Shown: positions 17,874 to 25,456 of the stretch, in pieces
Numbering within the stretch: position 1 is the first letter of the stretch
Layout of the letters: each line of letters opens with the position of its first letter
Program-made: the position numbers and the translations under genes
Notes under the pieces: generated by a model
Databases searched by the model: none
Told to the model about the DNA's origin: nothing
What the model saw: only the letters and a program-made list of their open reading frames with translations
Origin: Hyphomicrobiaceae bacterium
GTDB taxonomy: Bacteria; Pseudomonadota; Alphaproteobacteria; Rhizobiales; Hyphomicrobiaceae
Assembly (NCBI GenBank): GCA_021775735.1
Contig: JAJFHG010000011.1
Span: forward strand, 1-46,777
DNA: 46,777 nucleotides
Reading direction: 5' to 3'

Positions 17874-18106
17874 TATCGCTTCGTCTCTGCGTCCCAAAAA
17901 TCGTCTCAAAATGACTTAGACTTGGTTGTCGGCAGACAGTTCCGATATCCCGATAAACCCGTAAAATAGCCTTTAGAAACGACCATAACAGAACTATGAT
18001 GCATAAACTGACAGCGCCTTGCGCACCTCTTTAGATGTATGATGTGCAAAACGTGGACCAGAAGTGAACGCCAACCGAAAATTGGTAAACGGCCTGGAGT
18101 TTGAGA

Positions 18107-18940
18107 GTGCTCAACCAAGACGAAATTGAACGCTACAAGCGGCATCTGGTCCTAAAAGAACTGGGTGGACAGGGCCAGAAAAAGTTAAAAGAGGCCCGCG
18201 TTCTCGTTGTCGGTGCAGGTGGTCTTGGCGCTCCAGTACTCATGTATCTGGCGGCCGCTGGTGTCGGCACGATCGGGATCATTGATGATGACGTCGTCTC
18301 AATCAGCAATCTACAACGCCAGGTACTTTACAAAACGGGGGACATTGGAGCCTCAAAAGTAGCCCGTGCAGGCGATGCACTAACCGCCATGAACCCCCAC
18401 GTCACTATCGAACCAATACCGCAGCGTTTGACGGCAGCTAACGCCATGAACGTGATCTCAAAATACGATCTTGTTGTCGACGGTTCCGACAATTTTCCAA
18501 CCCGCTATCTGGTATCAGACGCGTGTTACTTAGCCGAAAAAATACTAATTTACGGCGCGGTTGGTCCGTTCGACGGCTACGTCACAACATTTAAACCGCA
18601 CCTCAAAAATGGAGATGGCATACCTTACCCAAGTTACCGCTGCCTATTTCCTGAAGCGCCACCTGAAGGCACCGTTGCAAACTGCTCTGAGGTTGGTGTG
18701 CTTGGCGCAGTTGTTGGTGTCATTGGCACCCTGCAAGCAACTGAAACAATTAAGGAAATCACCGGTTTCGGCGACAGCCTTGCGGGTAAACTGCTGATTT
18801 ATGATGCCAAAGATACCCGCTTTGAAAGCGTCGCCATTGGTTGGGACCCCGACAATGCACTCAGCGGAACCAACCCGACGCTCAAGGACCTGTCCCATCA
18901 CATGGATGAAAACAGCGCAGGTACGTGCAGCTCACCTTAA
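18107..18940 (+). CDS. moeB: MoeB/ThiF-family adenylyltransferase
   Basis: E1-like enzyme that adenylates the C-terminus of a small sulfur-carrier protein such as MoaD or ThiS for molybdopterin or thiamine synthesis. The nucleotide fold VVGAGGLGAPV, the loop DDDVVSISNLQRQ, SKV and DGSDNFPTRY are the family motifs. A cysteine is present in SYRCLFPEAPP. The C-terminal CxxC of the structural zinc site seen in E. coli MoeB is missing: the tail reads WDPDNALSGTNPTL. No rhodanese domain follows. I chose GTG 18107, seven bases after GGAG; the TTG at 18101 is too close. Its own partner protein is not encoded nearby. MoeB is the best name, but a ThiF role is possible. Confidence 0.8.
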   Translation: MLNQDEIERYKRHLVLKELGGQGQKKLKEARVLVVGAGGLGAPVLMYLAAAGVGTIGIIDDDVVSISNLQRQVLYKTGDIGASKVARAGDALTAMNPHVTIEPIPQRLTAANAMNVISKYDLVVDGSDNFPTRYLVSDACYLAEKILIYGAVGPFDGYVTTFKPHLKNGDGIPYPSYRCLFPEAPPEGTVANCSEVGVLGAVVGVIGTLQATETIKEITGFGDSLAGKLLIYDAKDTRFESVAIGWDPDNALSGTNPTLKDLSHHMDENSAGTCSSP

Positions 18941-18962
18941 ATCCCGAAAAACTTTTAGCGCC

Positions 18963-19961
18963 CTAGAACATGGCAGGGTGAACACGATCTGGTGGGGCAT
19001 GTCCATCAAGGAAAGTTTTAATATTCAAGATCACCTTCTCACCCATATCAATCCGACCTTCTATGGTCGCAGAACCCATATGCGGTAAGGCAACAACACG
19101 ATTTGATTGGAGCAGTTTAGGATTGATCGCCGGTTCATGTTCGAACACATCAAGCCCAGCGCCTGCAATCGAATTCGACTCGATCAAACGCGCCAATTCG
19201 TTTTCATCAATCACTTCACCACGCGCGGTATTGACGATATACGCCGTTGGTTTCAACAGCCTCAAACGACGCGCTGAAAGTAGGTGATACGTCGCTGGCG
19301 TGTGAGGGCAATTGACAGACACAATGTCCATCCGTGACAACATCTGGTCCAAACTCTCCCAATGCGTCGCTTCAAGACGTTGTTCAAACTCGTCTGGCAT
19401 GCGTCTGCGGCTGTGATAGTGGATCTGCAAACCAAACGCCCGTGCACGCTCAGCAACCGCCTGACCAATCCGACCCATGCCAACAATGCCAAGGCGTTTG
19501 CCATAAATACGATGGCCGAGCATGCCGGTTGGAGACCAGCCTTTCCATTGGTTGTTTGGGTCTTTTAAAAGCGCGGCACCTTCGACCAAACGGCGTGGCA
19601 CTGCCAAGATCAATGCCATCGTCATGTCGGCTGTATCTTCGGTCAAAACGCCCGGTGTGTTGGTAACTGCAACCGCGCGGTTGTTCGCTGTGTCGAGGTC
19701 AACGTTGTCAACACCAGTACCGAAGTTAGCGATCAGACGCAGTTGGGAACCCGCCTGAGAAATGACGCTGCGGTCGATACGATCAGTAACCGTTGGCACC
19801 AGCACATCCGCCACCTGGACTGCTTCAACAAGATCAGCCTGTGACATGGGTGTATCATCGACATTGAGCCGAGCATCAAACAGCTCCTTCATCCGCGTTT
19901 CCACGACATCGGGCAGTTTTCTGGTGACAATAACAACGGGTTTTTTGGCGCTATTCGGCAT
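18963..19961 (-). CDS. D-isomer-specific 2-hydroxyacid dehydrogenase (glyoxylate/hydroxypyruvate reductase type)
   Basis: NAD(P)H-dependent dehydrogenase of 332 residues. The Rossmann loop is GIVGMGRIGQAVAERARAFG. The catalytic Arg lies in NTARGEVIDE, the Glu in DVFEHEP and the His in LPHMGSATIEGR, the complete triad in the correct order. FGTGVDNVDL is the substrate-loop region. The sequence is closest in style to GyaR/GhrB-type glyoxylate reductases, so the probable reaction is reduction of glyoxylate or hydroxypyruvate in the cytoplasm. ATG 19961 follows GTGGGAACTAAAT. It runs convergently with moeB, 22 bases apart, and is not in an operon with it. Confidence 0.88.
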   Translation of the reverse strand: MPNSAKKPVVIVTRKLPDVVETRMKELFDARLNVDDTPMSQADLVEAVQVADVLVPTVTDRIDRSVISQAGSQLRLIANFGTGVDNVDLDTANNRAVAVTNTPGVLTEDTADMTMALILAVPRRLVEGAALLKDPNNQWKGWSPTGMLGHRIYGKRLGIVGMGRIGQAVAERARAFGLQIHYHSRRRMPDEFEQRLEATHWESLDQMLSRMDIVSVNCPHTPATYHLLSARRLRLLKPTAYIVNTARGEVIDENELARLIESNSIAGAGLDVFEHEPAINPKLLQSNRVVALPHMGSATIEGRIDMGEKVILNIKTFLDGHAPPDRVHPAMF

Positions 19962-20244
19962 ATTTAGTTCCCACCGGCTGGCACGTTGAGTTTATCATTG
20001 GCTGGGGACATTCTCCCAAAAATCGCTGTGAGCCAGCGCATCCAGGCAAACGTACCGCATCTGCGGGGTGTCTAACAGATACGCCGGGGAAGACAAAGCG
20101 CGAGATTGCCACAAACCAGACGCGGAGTGAGGACAAGTTATACCGCCACGGCTGCGGGACATCTTCTGACAATCGCCTACCTGTGAGGAGACCAACGCAG
20201 CGAGATAGCGTAAACAGGGCTTAAAGATTCGCATCGGAGGATAA

Positions 20245-20886
20245 ATGACTGAAGCTGGCCCATCTGACACACGCCCCGGCACAGCAACGCCCAGCGCTAC
20301 ATTGCGGGCATGGAGACCGCGCCTGGATCTTTCCTTCGCAGGTATCGCAGGCAAGTTGGTTATAATAGCCGTCGCCTTCACAGTCGTTATATTGGGCTTT
20401 ATCGCATCAAGCCCGGAGCTCAATGCCCAAACCAAGACTGGTAAAACGGGTTTACCGCTGCCGCGTTACGTCAGCCTCAAATCGGACAAGGTCAATCTCA
20501 GAACGGGTCCTGGTGTTGAATATCCAACAACATGGGTTTACCGGCGCGCCGGATTGCCGCTCGAAGTATTTGAAGAATTTCAAAACTGGCGACACGTCCG
20601 AGATTCTGAAGGCACTGAGGGATGGATTTTCAGCTCATTGTTATCCGGCAGACGCACGGCACTTGTCTTGCCTTGGGAACGTAAAAAAAGCGACAGCAAA
20701 CCAACAACTGCTGTTTACAACAACAACTCACAACGTGCGGGCAAGGTCGCGATCATTGAAGCTGGTGTTATCGCGGACGTGCATGGATGTGATGGACGCT
20801 GGTGTGAAGTCACCATCAACGCGTTCAACGGCTATGTCGACCAGACAAAGCTATGGGGTGTTTATCCCAATGAATCCTGGAAATAG
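20245..20886 (+). CDS. Membrane-anchored or exported SH3-domain protein
   Basis: A 213-residue protein with a basic N-terminus, one hydrophobic segment at about 37-55 and two bacterial SH3 regions. The first (about 78-125) has the motif VNLRTGPGVEYPTTWVY and ends WIFSSLLSG; the second covers about 155-205 (AGVIADVHGCDGRWCEVTI). Such proteins bind peptidoglycan or act in the envelope, with no enzymatic role known. The start ATG 20245 is preceded by GGAGGATAA, a very good ribosome site. It ends 23 bases before the end of irr on the other strand. The SH3 assignment is solid; the cellular role is unknown. Confidence 0.85.
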   Translation: MTEAGPSDTRPGTATPSATLRAWRPRLDLSFAGIAGKLVIIAVAFTVVILGFIASSPELNAQTKTGKTGLPLPRYVSLKSDKVNLRTGPGVEYPTTWVYRRAGLPLEVFEEFQNWRHVRDSEGTEGWIFSSLLSGRRTALVLPWERKKSDSKPTTAVYNNNSQRAGKVAIIEAGVIADVHGCDGRWCEVTINAFNGYVDQTKLWGVYPNESWK

Positions 20887-20909
20887 TGCACTGAAGGCTG
20901 GCGTTCCTG

Positions 20910-21350
20910 CTAGCTATCTTTAACGAGGCGCACAACCACATCAATGTGTGAGATCTTCAGTCCCTCAGGCGGTGCTGGCAGGCCCTCGACGCGGATCGAT
21001 TCCGACGGAATGTCGACCATTTTGCCGTCCGCTTCAACATAGAAGTGGTTGTGGTCAGAGGTGTTTGTGTCAAAAAATGTTTTTCCACCATCAACAGGCA
21101 GCGCGCGCAACAAGCCAGCACGGGTGAACTGATGTAACGTGTTGTAAACGGTCGCCAGCGAAATGTGTTCTCCAGCAGCCGTCGCCTCACCGTGGAGAGC
21201 CTCTGCACAGACGTGGCGATCCCCTGCACCAAATAGCATTTGCGCAAGCGCGACCCGTTGTCGGGTCGGGCGCAGGCCTGCTGACCTAAGCTGCGCGCGA
21301 AAAAGCGAAGGGGTCCAACTTTCTGTCACGTCTGCCATTCTCCTACTCAT
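20910..21350 (-). CDS. irr: Iron response regulator Irr (Fur family)
   Basis: Fur-superfamily regulator that controls iron and haem genes in Rhizobiales and related bacteria; it is stable at low iron and turned over through haem. The DNA-binding half has LRSAGLRPTRQRVALAQML and SLATVYNTLHQFT. The Irr-specific segment FFDTNTSDHNHFYVE contains the HxH haem/metal site (His100, His102). The N-terminal haem motif with Cys-Pro known from Bradyrhizobium is absent, as in most other species. Length 146 residues. The start is uncertain between ATG 21350 and ATG 21338. It is divergent from fabA-fabB-fabI, a conserved arrangement in alphaproteobacteria, and should act on the box at 2757-2771. Confidence 0.93.
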   Translation of the reverse strand: MSRRMADVTESWTPSLFRAQLRSAGLRPTRQRVALAQMLFGAGDRHVCAEALHGEATAAGEHISLATVYNTLHQFTRAGLLRALPVDGGKTFFDTNTSDHNHFYVEADGKMVDIPSESIRVEGLPAPPEGLKISHIDVVVRLVKDS

Positions 21351-21489
21351 CACTCCACAATTTTAGTGGGAAAAGGCATTCCGGCCCACTATTTTGAGGC
21401 AATGCTCTGTTACCAACAACGATATCATACCCCCAAGGTCAAGTATAATGGCCGAGGCGGTCCGTCGCAACCATCATGCAATCTGAAAT

Positions 21490-21501
21490 TTTTGATCAAA
21501 A
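21490..21501. promoter_or_regulatory. Palindrome in the irr-fabA divergent region
   Basis: A perfect 12-base palindrome TTTTGATCAAAA lies in the 279-base region between irr and fabA. It could be an operator for fabA or irr, but no family match is claimed. The same region has a TATAAT at 21444-21449 without a good -35 and a second TTTTGATC at about 21532. Nothing resembling the TTAGAA-TTCTAA Irr box was seen here. Confidence 0.3.
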
Positions 21502-21629
21502 TTGAGACCTTAGCGATCTGGCGCTAGTACTTTTGATCGGCGGTTGATTGTGCTAGAGACGCCCGTTCACGGCGCTCTGTGGGAATTTGGAGTGCCTGAC
21601 CCAGAGATCAAAGAGGGCGAAGGAATACG

Positions 21630-22157
21630 ATGGCGGAGCGCCGCAACAGTTACGACTACGAGAACCTGCTAACTTGCGGGCGAGGCGAGCTTTTTGGGCC
21701 AGGAAACGCTCAATTGCCGCTGCCACCGATGCTGATGTTTGATCAGATCACCACCATCACCGAAGATGGGGGTGAGCACGGTAAGGGCAAGGTGATTGCT
21801 GAACTCGCAGTCCAAGGCAATGAACGGCTCAATTGGTTTTTCGATTGTCACTTCAAAGGTGATCCCGTGATGCCAGGCTGCCTTGGTCTCGATGCGTTAT
21901 GGCAGCTGACGGGCTTCTTCCTCGGCTGGCTTGGCGCACCGGGACGTGGACGCGCGCTCGGCGTTGGCGAAGTAAAATTCACCGGTATGGTGTTACCTGA
22001 GATCAAGCGCCTAGAGTACCATGTGGACCTGAAGCGTGTGATACTGCGACGACTTAAGTTGGGTATTGCCGATGGCCTACTCAAAGCTGATGGCGAAGTG
22101 ATTTATACCGCAACCGATCTGAGAGTTGGTCTGTTTGAAGATGAAAAAGCCTCTTAA
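21630..22157 (+). CDS. fabA: 3-hydroxydecanoyl-ACP dehydratase/isomerase
   Basis: Dehydrates 3-hydroxyacyl-ACP and isomerises the trans-2 to the cis-3 decenoyl form, the branch point to unsaturated fatty acids. Catalytic His74 lies in [13 protein letters not shown] and Asp88 in [10 protein letters not shown], matching His70 and Asp84 of E. coli with an offset of four. PPMLMFDQI and GVGEVKFTG are also conserved. Length 175 residues is normal. ATG 21630 follows CGAAGGAATACG. It is the first gene of fabA-fabB-fabI on the plus strand and is divergent from irr. Confidence 0.96.
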   Translation: MAERRNSYDYENLLTCGRGELFGPGNAQLPLPPMLMFDQITTITEDGGEHGKGKVIAELAVQGNERLNWFFDCHFKGDPVMPGCLGLDALWQLTGFFLGWLGAPGRGRALGVGEVKFTGMVLPEIKRLEYHVDLKRVILRRLKLGIADGLLKADGEVIYTATDLRVGLFEDEKAS

Positions 22158-22254
22158 GATCGAAAGACAACGACGCAACTGAATGTGAACATGCATGCCA
22201 GGCCGGGAATTGCCAGCACAGTATCCACGGGCCTAAAAGAGAAGGAATTTGCTG

Positions 22255-23487
22255 ATGAGACGTGTCGTCGTCACCGGCATGGGTATCGTTTCCTCAATTG
22301 GGAACAACGCACAAGAAGTTGTCGCTGCGTTGCGCGATGCAAAATCCGGCATCGTGCACGCTGACAAGTATGAAGAGCTTGGCTTTCGCAGCCATGTTCA
22401 TGGCGCTCCTGAGATTGACTGGGCGGCACAAGTTCCCCGCAAGCCTAAACGCTTTATGGAAACAGGTGTTGGCTGGAACTATATTGCCATGGACCAGGCA
22501 ATCCGCGATGCAGGATTAGAAGACAACGACGTCGTCAATGAACAAACCGGCATCATAATGGGTGCGGGCGGCCCATCGACATTGGCCATCGTGCGCGCCG
22601 CAGAAACGACCACAACGCGAGGGCCTAAGAAAATTGGCCCATTTGAAGTGCCAAAAGCGATGTGCTCTGGCCCATCTGCAGCGCTTGCCACAAGCTTTAA
22701 AATTAAAGGCGTCAACTATTCCATCTCATCTGCCTGCTCGACATCGGCACACTGCATTGGCAACGCTGCTGAACTCATTCAATGGGGCAAACAAGATGTG
22801 ATCTTTGCAGGAGGCTGCGAAGAGCTGGAATGGACCTTATCGAATCTATTCGACTCGATGGGGGCGATGTCCTCAAACTTTAATGACACCCCGCATAAAG
22901 CCAGCCGCGCATTCGACAAAGACCGTGATGGTTTTGTTATCGCAGGTGGTGCTGGCGTTTTGGTGTTGGAAGAACTCGAACGTGCCAAGGCGCGCGGTGC
23001 CAAAATTTACGCAGAGATTGTTGGCTACGGTGCGACTTCAGACGGCTTCGACATGGTGGCACCCTCAGGTGAAGGTGCCGCCCGCTGTATGAGAAAGGCC
23101 ATGGAAGGTCTCGACGGCAATGGCATTGGTGACAAGATCGATTACATCAACCCACACGCAACTGCGACACCCGTCGGGGATACCCGCGAGGTCGAAGCTC
23201 TTCGTGAAGTGTTTGGAAACGATATTCCAAAAATTTCTGCAACAAAGTCACTTACGGGACATTCATTGGGAGCGATTGGGGTGCAAGAAAGCGTATTCTC
23301 AATTCTAATGATGCAGAATGGATTTATCTGTGAAAGCGCCAACATCGAGACAATAGACCCTGATTTTGAAGATATCCCCATAGCCCGTGAGCGGATCGAC
23401 AACGTAGAACTTAACTGTGTCATGTCGAACAGCTTCGGTTTTGGCGGAACAAATGCCACTCTCGTATTTCGTCGGTATGATGGTTAA
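22255..23487 (+). CDS. fabB: 3-oxoacyl-ACP synthase I
   Basis: Condensing enzyme that elongates the cis-3-decenoyl-ACP made by FabA with malonyl-ACP. The catalytic Cys161 is in SSACSTSAHC, and the two histidines lie in NPHATATPVGD and KSLTGHSLGAIG. SNSFGFGGTN closes the active site. Length 410 residues. I chose ATG 22255 with GAAGGAA seven bases upstream; a TTG at 22249 in the same frame is too near to the ribosome site. It follows fabA after 97 bases and precedes fabI. Confidence 0.96.
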   Translation: MRRVVVTGMGIVSSIGNNAQEVVAALRDAKSGIVHADKYEELGFRSHVHGAPEIDWAAQVPRKPKRFMETGVGWNYIAMDQAIRDAGLEDNDVVNEQTGIIMGAGGPSTLAIVRAAETTTTRGPKKIGPFEVPKAMCSGPSAALATSFKIKGVNYSISSACSTSAHCIGNAAELIQWGKQDVIFAGGCEELEWTLSNLFDSMGAMSSNFNDTPHKASRAFDKDRDGFVIAGGAGVLVLEELERAKARGAKIYAEIVGYGATSDGFDMVAPSGEGAARCMRKAMEGLDGNGIGDKIDYINPHATATPVGDTREVEALREVFGNDIPKISATKSLTGHSLGAIGVQESVFSILMMQNGFICESANIETIDPDFEDIPIARERIDNVELNCVMSNSFGFGGTNATLVFRRYDG

Positions 23488-23625
23488 CCCACGTACATGA
23501 ACCGGCGCCGCAGGGAGTGAAATTTTCAACTCCCACAAAAGGTTCCGGAAATGAAGCCATTACGAAGAGAAAATTGCTGGTTTGAAGGTACGGGACCGAG
23601 GTTCCGAGATAGTATGGGATCAATC

Positions 23626-24456
23626 ATGACCGAAACGGATATTGCTAAACCCGGCCCCCTGATGGCAGGCAAGCGCGGCCTCGTACTTGGCGTCGCCAAT
23701 GATCGTTCCATTGCATGGGGCATAGCGCGCGTTCTTGCAGGTCAAGGCGCCAAAATGGCGTTCACCTACCAGGGTGACGCATTTGGTCGTCGTGCCGTAC
23801 CGCTCGCTGAATCAGTGGGCTCTGACATCATCGTCTCCTGCGATGTTGAGGACCTCGACAGTGTCGACAACGTGTTCAATGAAATTGAAAACAAATGGGG
23901 CGGGCTTGATTTCGTCGTCCACGCGCTGGCGTTTTCTGATCGCCGCGAACTGGCCGGCCGCTACGCAGACACGACGCGTGATAACTTCACACAAACGATG
24001 GTTATCTCCTGCTTCTCCTTCACTGAAATTGCCAAGCGTGCCGCACGCCTGATGCCAAATGGCGGGTCAATGATCACACTGTCTTATGGCGGCGCGACCC
24101 GTTGGGTCCCCTCCTACAACGTCATGGGCGTCGCCAAGGCAGCCCTTGAAGCCAGTGTCCGCTACCTAGCCGCTGACCTTGGACCACAAGGCATTCGCGT
24201 CAACGCGCTATCGGCTGGCGTGATGCGCACCCTGGCAGGGGCTGGTGTTTCTGATGCCCGTGACATCTTCAACTACCAGCGTGATCACGCACCGCTGCGC
24301 CGCACACCGAAACTTGATGAAATTGGTGGCGCGGCGCTTTACCTGCTATCGCCAATGTCAGGTGCTGTGACAGGTGAAGTCCACTTCGTTGACTGCGGTT
24401 ACAATACCGTGGCGATGCCAAGCTTGGACCACCTGAAAAAGATGAGCGGCAAATAA
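23626..24456 (+). CDS. fabI: Enoyl-ACP reductase (NADH)
   Basis: Short-chain dehydrogenase that completes each fatty-acid elongation cycle by reducing trans-2-enoyl-ACP. VLGVANDRSIAWGIA is the FabI-type nucleotide loop. The active site shows Tyr154 (TLSYGGA), Tyr164 and Lys171 (SYNVMGVAKAALE), with the FabI spacing Y-x6-K. NALSAGVMRTLAG has Val-Met where many family members read Pro-Ile. The start is uncertain: ATG 23626 (276 residues, GGGA six bases upstream) is preferred, with alternatives at 23614 and 23551; the latter has AAAGG upstream and would add 25 residues. It is the target type of triclosan and isoniazid-like inhibitors, known for the family only. Confidence 0.93.
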   Translation: MTETDIAKPGPLMAGKRGLVLGVANDRSIAWGIARVLAGQGAKMAFTYQGDAFGRRAVPLAESVGSDIIVSCDVEDLDSVDNVFNEIENKWGGLDFVVHALAFSDRRELAGRYADTTRDNFTQTMVISCFSFTEIAKRAARLMPNGGSMITLSYGGATRWVPSYNVMGVAKAALEASVRYLAADLGPQGIRVNALSAGVMRTLAGAGVSDARDIFNYQRDHAPLRRTPKLDEIGGAALYLLSPMSGAVTGEVHFVDCGYNTVAMPSLDHLKKMSGK

Positions 24457-24589
24457 GCGGGCACCGGGTGCACTGAACGCATCCCTCCCGCCAACACAGC
24501 CTGGAGACCAGTTGGGTCTCGGCACGGCTCAGTGAATATGGTACAGCGGCCTTTAGGGACAACTAACGAGCGGGTCGCAGCTTTTTTCC

Positions 24590-25438
24590 ATGATTGGCGT
24601 TTTTGATTCAGGACTTGGCGGACTGACAGTCCTGCGCGCGCTCGTGGAGCGTTTCCCAAAACAGGGATTCACCTATCTTGGCGACCACGCCAATGTGCCA
24701 TATGGAAACCGCGAGTCTGATGAGGTTGTAGCGCTCACCCGCACAGGCGTGGAGTACCTGTTTGACCGTGGCTGCGCCCTTGTCATACTTGGCTGTAACA
24801 CCGCAACGGCTGTCGCCGCACGTCAGTTGCAACAAAGCTGGTTGCCCAACAGCAAGTGGAATAACGGTCACAACATACTTGGTATTGTGGCCCCAACCGT
24901 CGAAGCTGCAACGCAGACACCGTGGGCCGTCACCGCACCACAGTATCCGCAAAAGAACAACACAGACGACATCGCAGTCTTCGGCACCACGCGCACTATA
25001 CAATCTGGGGTTTACCCAGAAGAGATACGCAAGCGCTGCCCCAAAGTGCGCCTCACCGAACAAATTTGCGCCGGCCTCGCAGGCGCCATCGAAGATGGTC
25101 GTGATGACGCTTCCCTCGATCCGTTCGTCGAAGACGCAGTGAACAAGGCGCTTGCAAAGCTCAATGGCAACACGCCTGATCAGGTCATTCTTGGGTGCAC
25201 CCATTTCCCATTGGTTGAGCATTTGTTTCGCAAACATCTACCAACCGAAACACGCATACTTTCACAGCCCAAAATTGTTGCTGATAGCCTTGAAGATTAT
25301 CTTGGCCGACACAGCGCGTATTGCTCGGCCGATGCGCCCTCAACCACGGTGCTGTTGACCACAGGGAGCGCCGCTGCCATCGACCAGCGCGCCCGTGTTT
25401 TTTGGCCTGAAGTCCCGCCATTTGCATCTGTCGGCTAG
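24590..25438 (+). CDS. murI: Glutamate racemase
   Basis: Cofactor-independent racemase that supplies D-glutamate for peptidoglycan. The two catalytic cysteines are Cys69 in LGCNTATAVA and Cys203 in LGCTHFPLVE. The N-terminal IGVFDSGLGGLTVLRAL and the loop GDHANVPYGNR are diagnostic. At 282 residues it is normal in length; the segment 110-125 (TPWAVTAPQYPQKNN) is a small insertion. ATG 24590 has no visible ribosome site (preceded by TTTTTTCC). It ends 18 bases before the copper ATPase gene, which may be read through from it. Confidence 0.94.
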   Translation: MIGVFDSGLGGLTVLRALVERFPKQGFTYLGDHANVPYGNRESDEVVALTRTGVEYLFDRGCALVILGCNTATAVAARQLQQSWLPNSKWNNGHNILGIVAPTVEAATQTPWAVTAPQYPQKNNTDDIAVFGTTRTIQSGVYPEEIRKRCPKVRLTEQICAGLAGAIEDGRDDASLDPFVEDAVNKALAKLNGNTPDQVILGCTHFPLVEHLFRKHLPTETRILSQPKIVADSLEDYLGRHSAYCSADAPSTTVLLTTGSAAAIDQRARVFWPEVPPFASVG

Positions 25439-25456
25439 AAACCCCACATATAGGAC

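Noticed and set aside
19995-20435. A 146-codon minus-strand ORF opposite the SH3 gene
   Set aside because: It overlaps the well-supported SH3 gene and its promoter, has no ribosome site or family features, and looks like a mirror frame.
24504-24520. GAGACC-AGTTG-GGTCTC hairpin after fabI as a terminator
   Set aside because: It is a perfect 6-bp stem but is not followed by a T-run, and it lies close to murI; function cannot be claimed.
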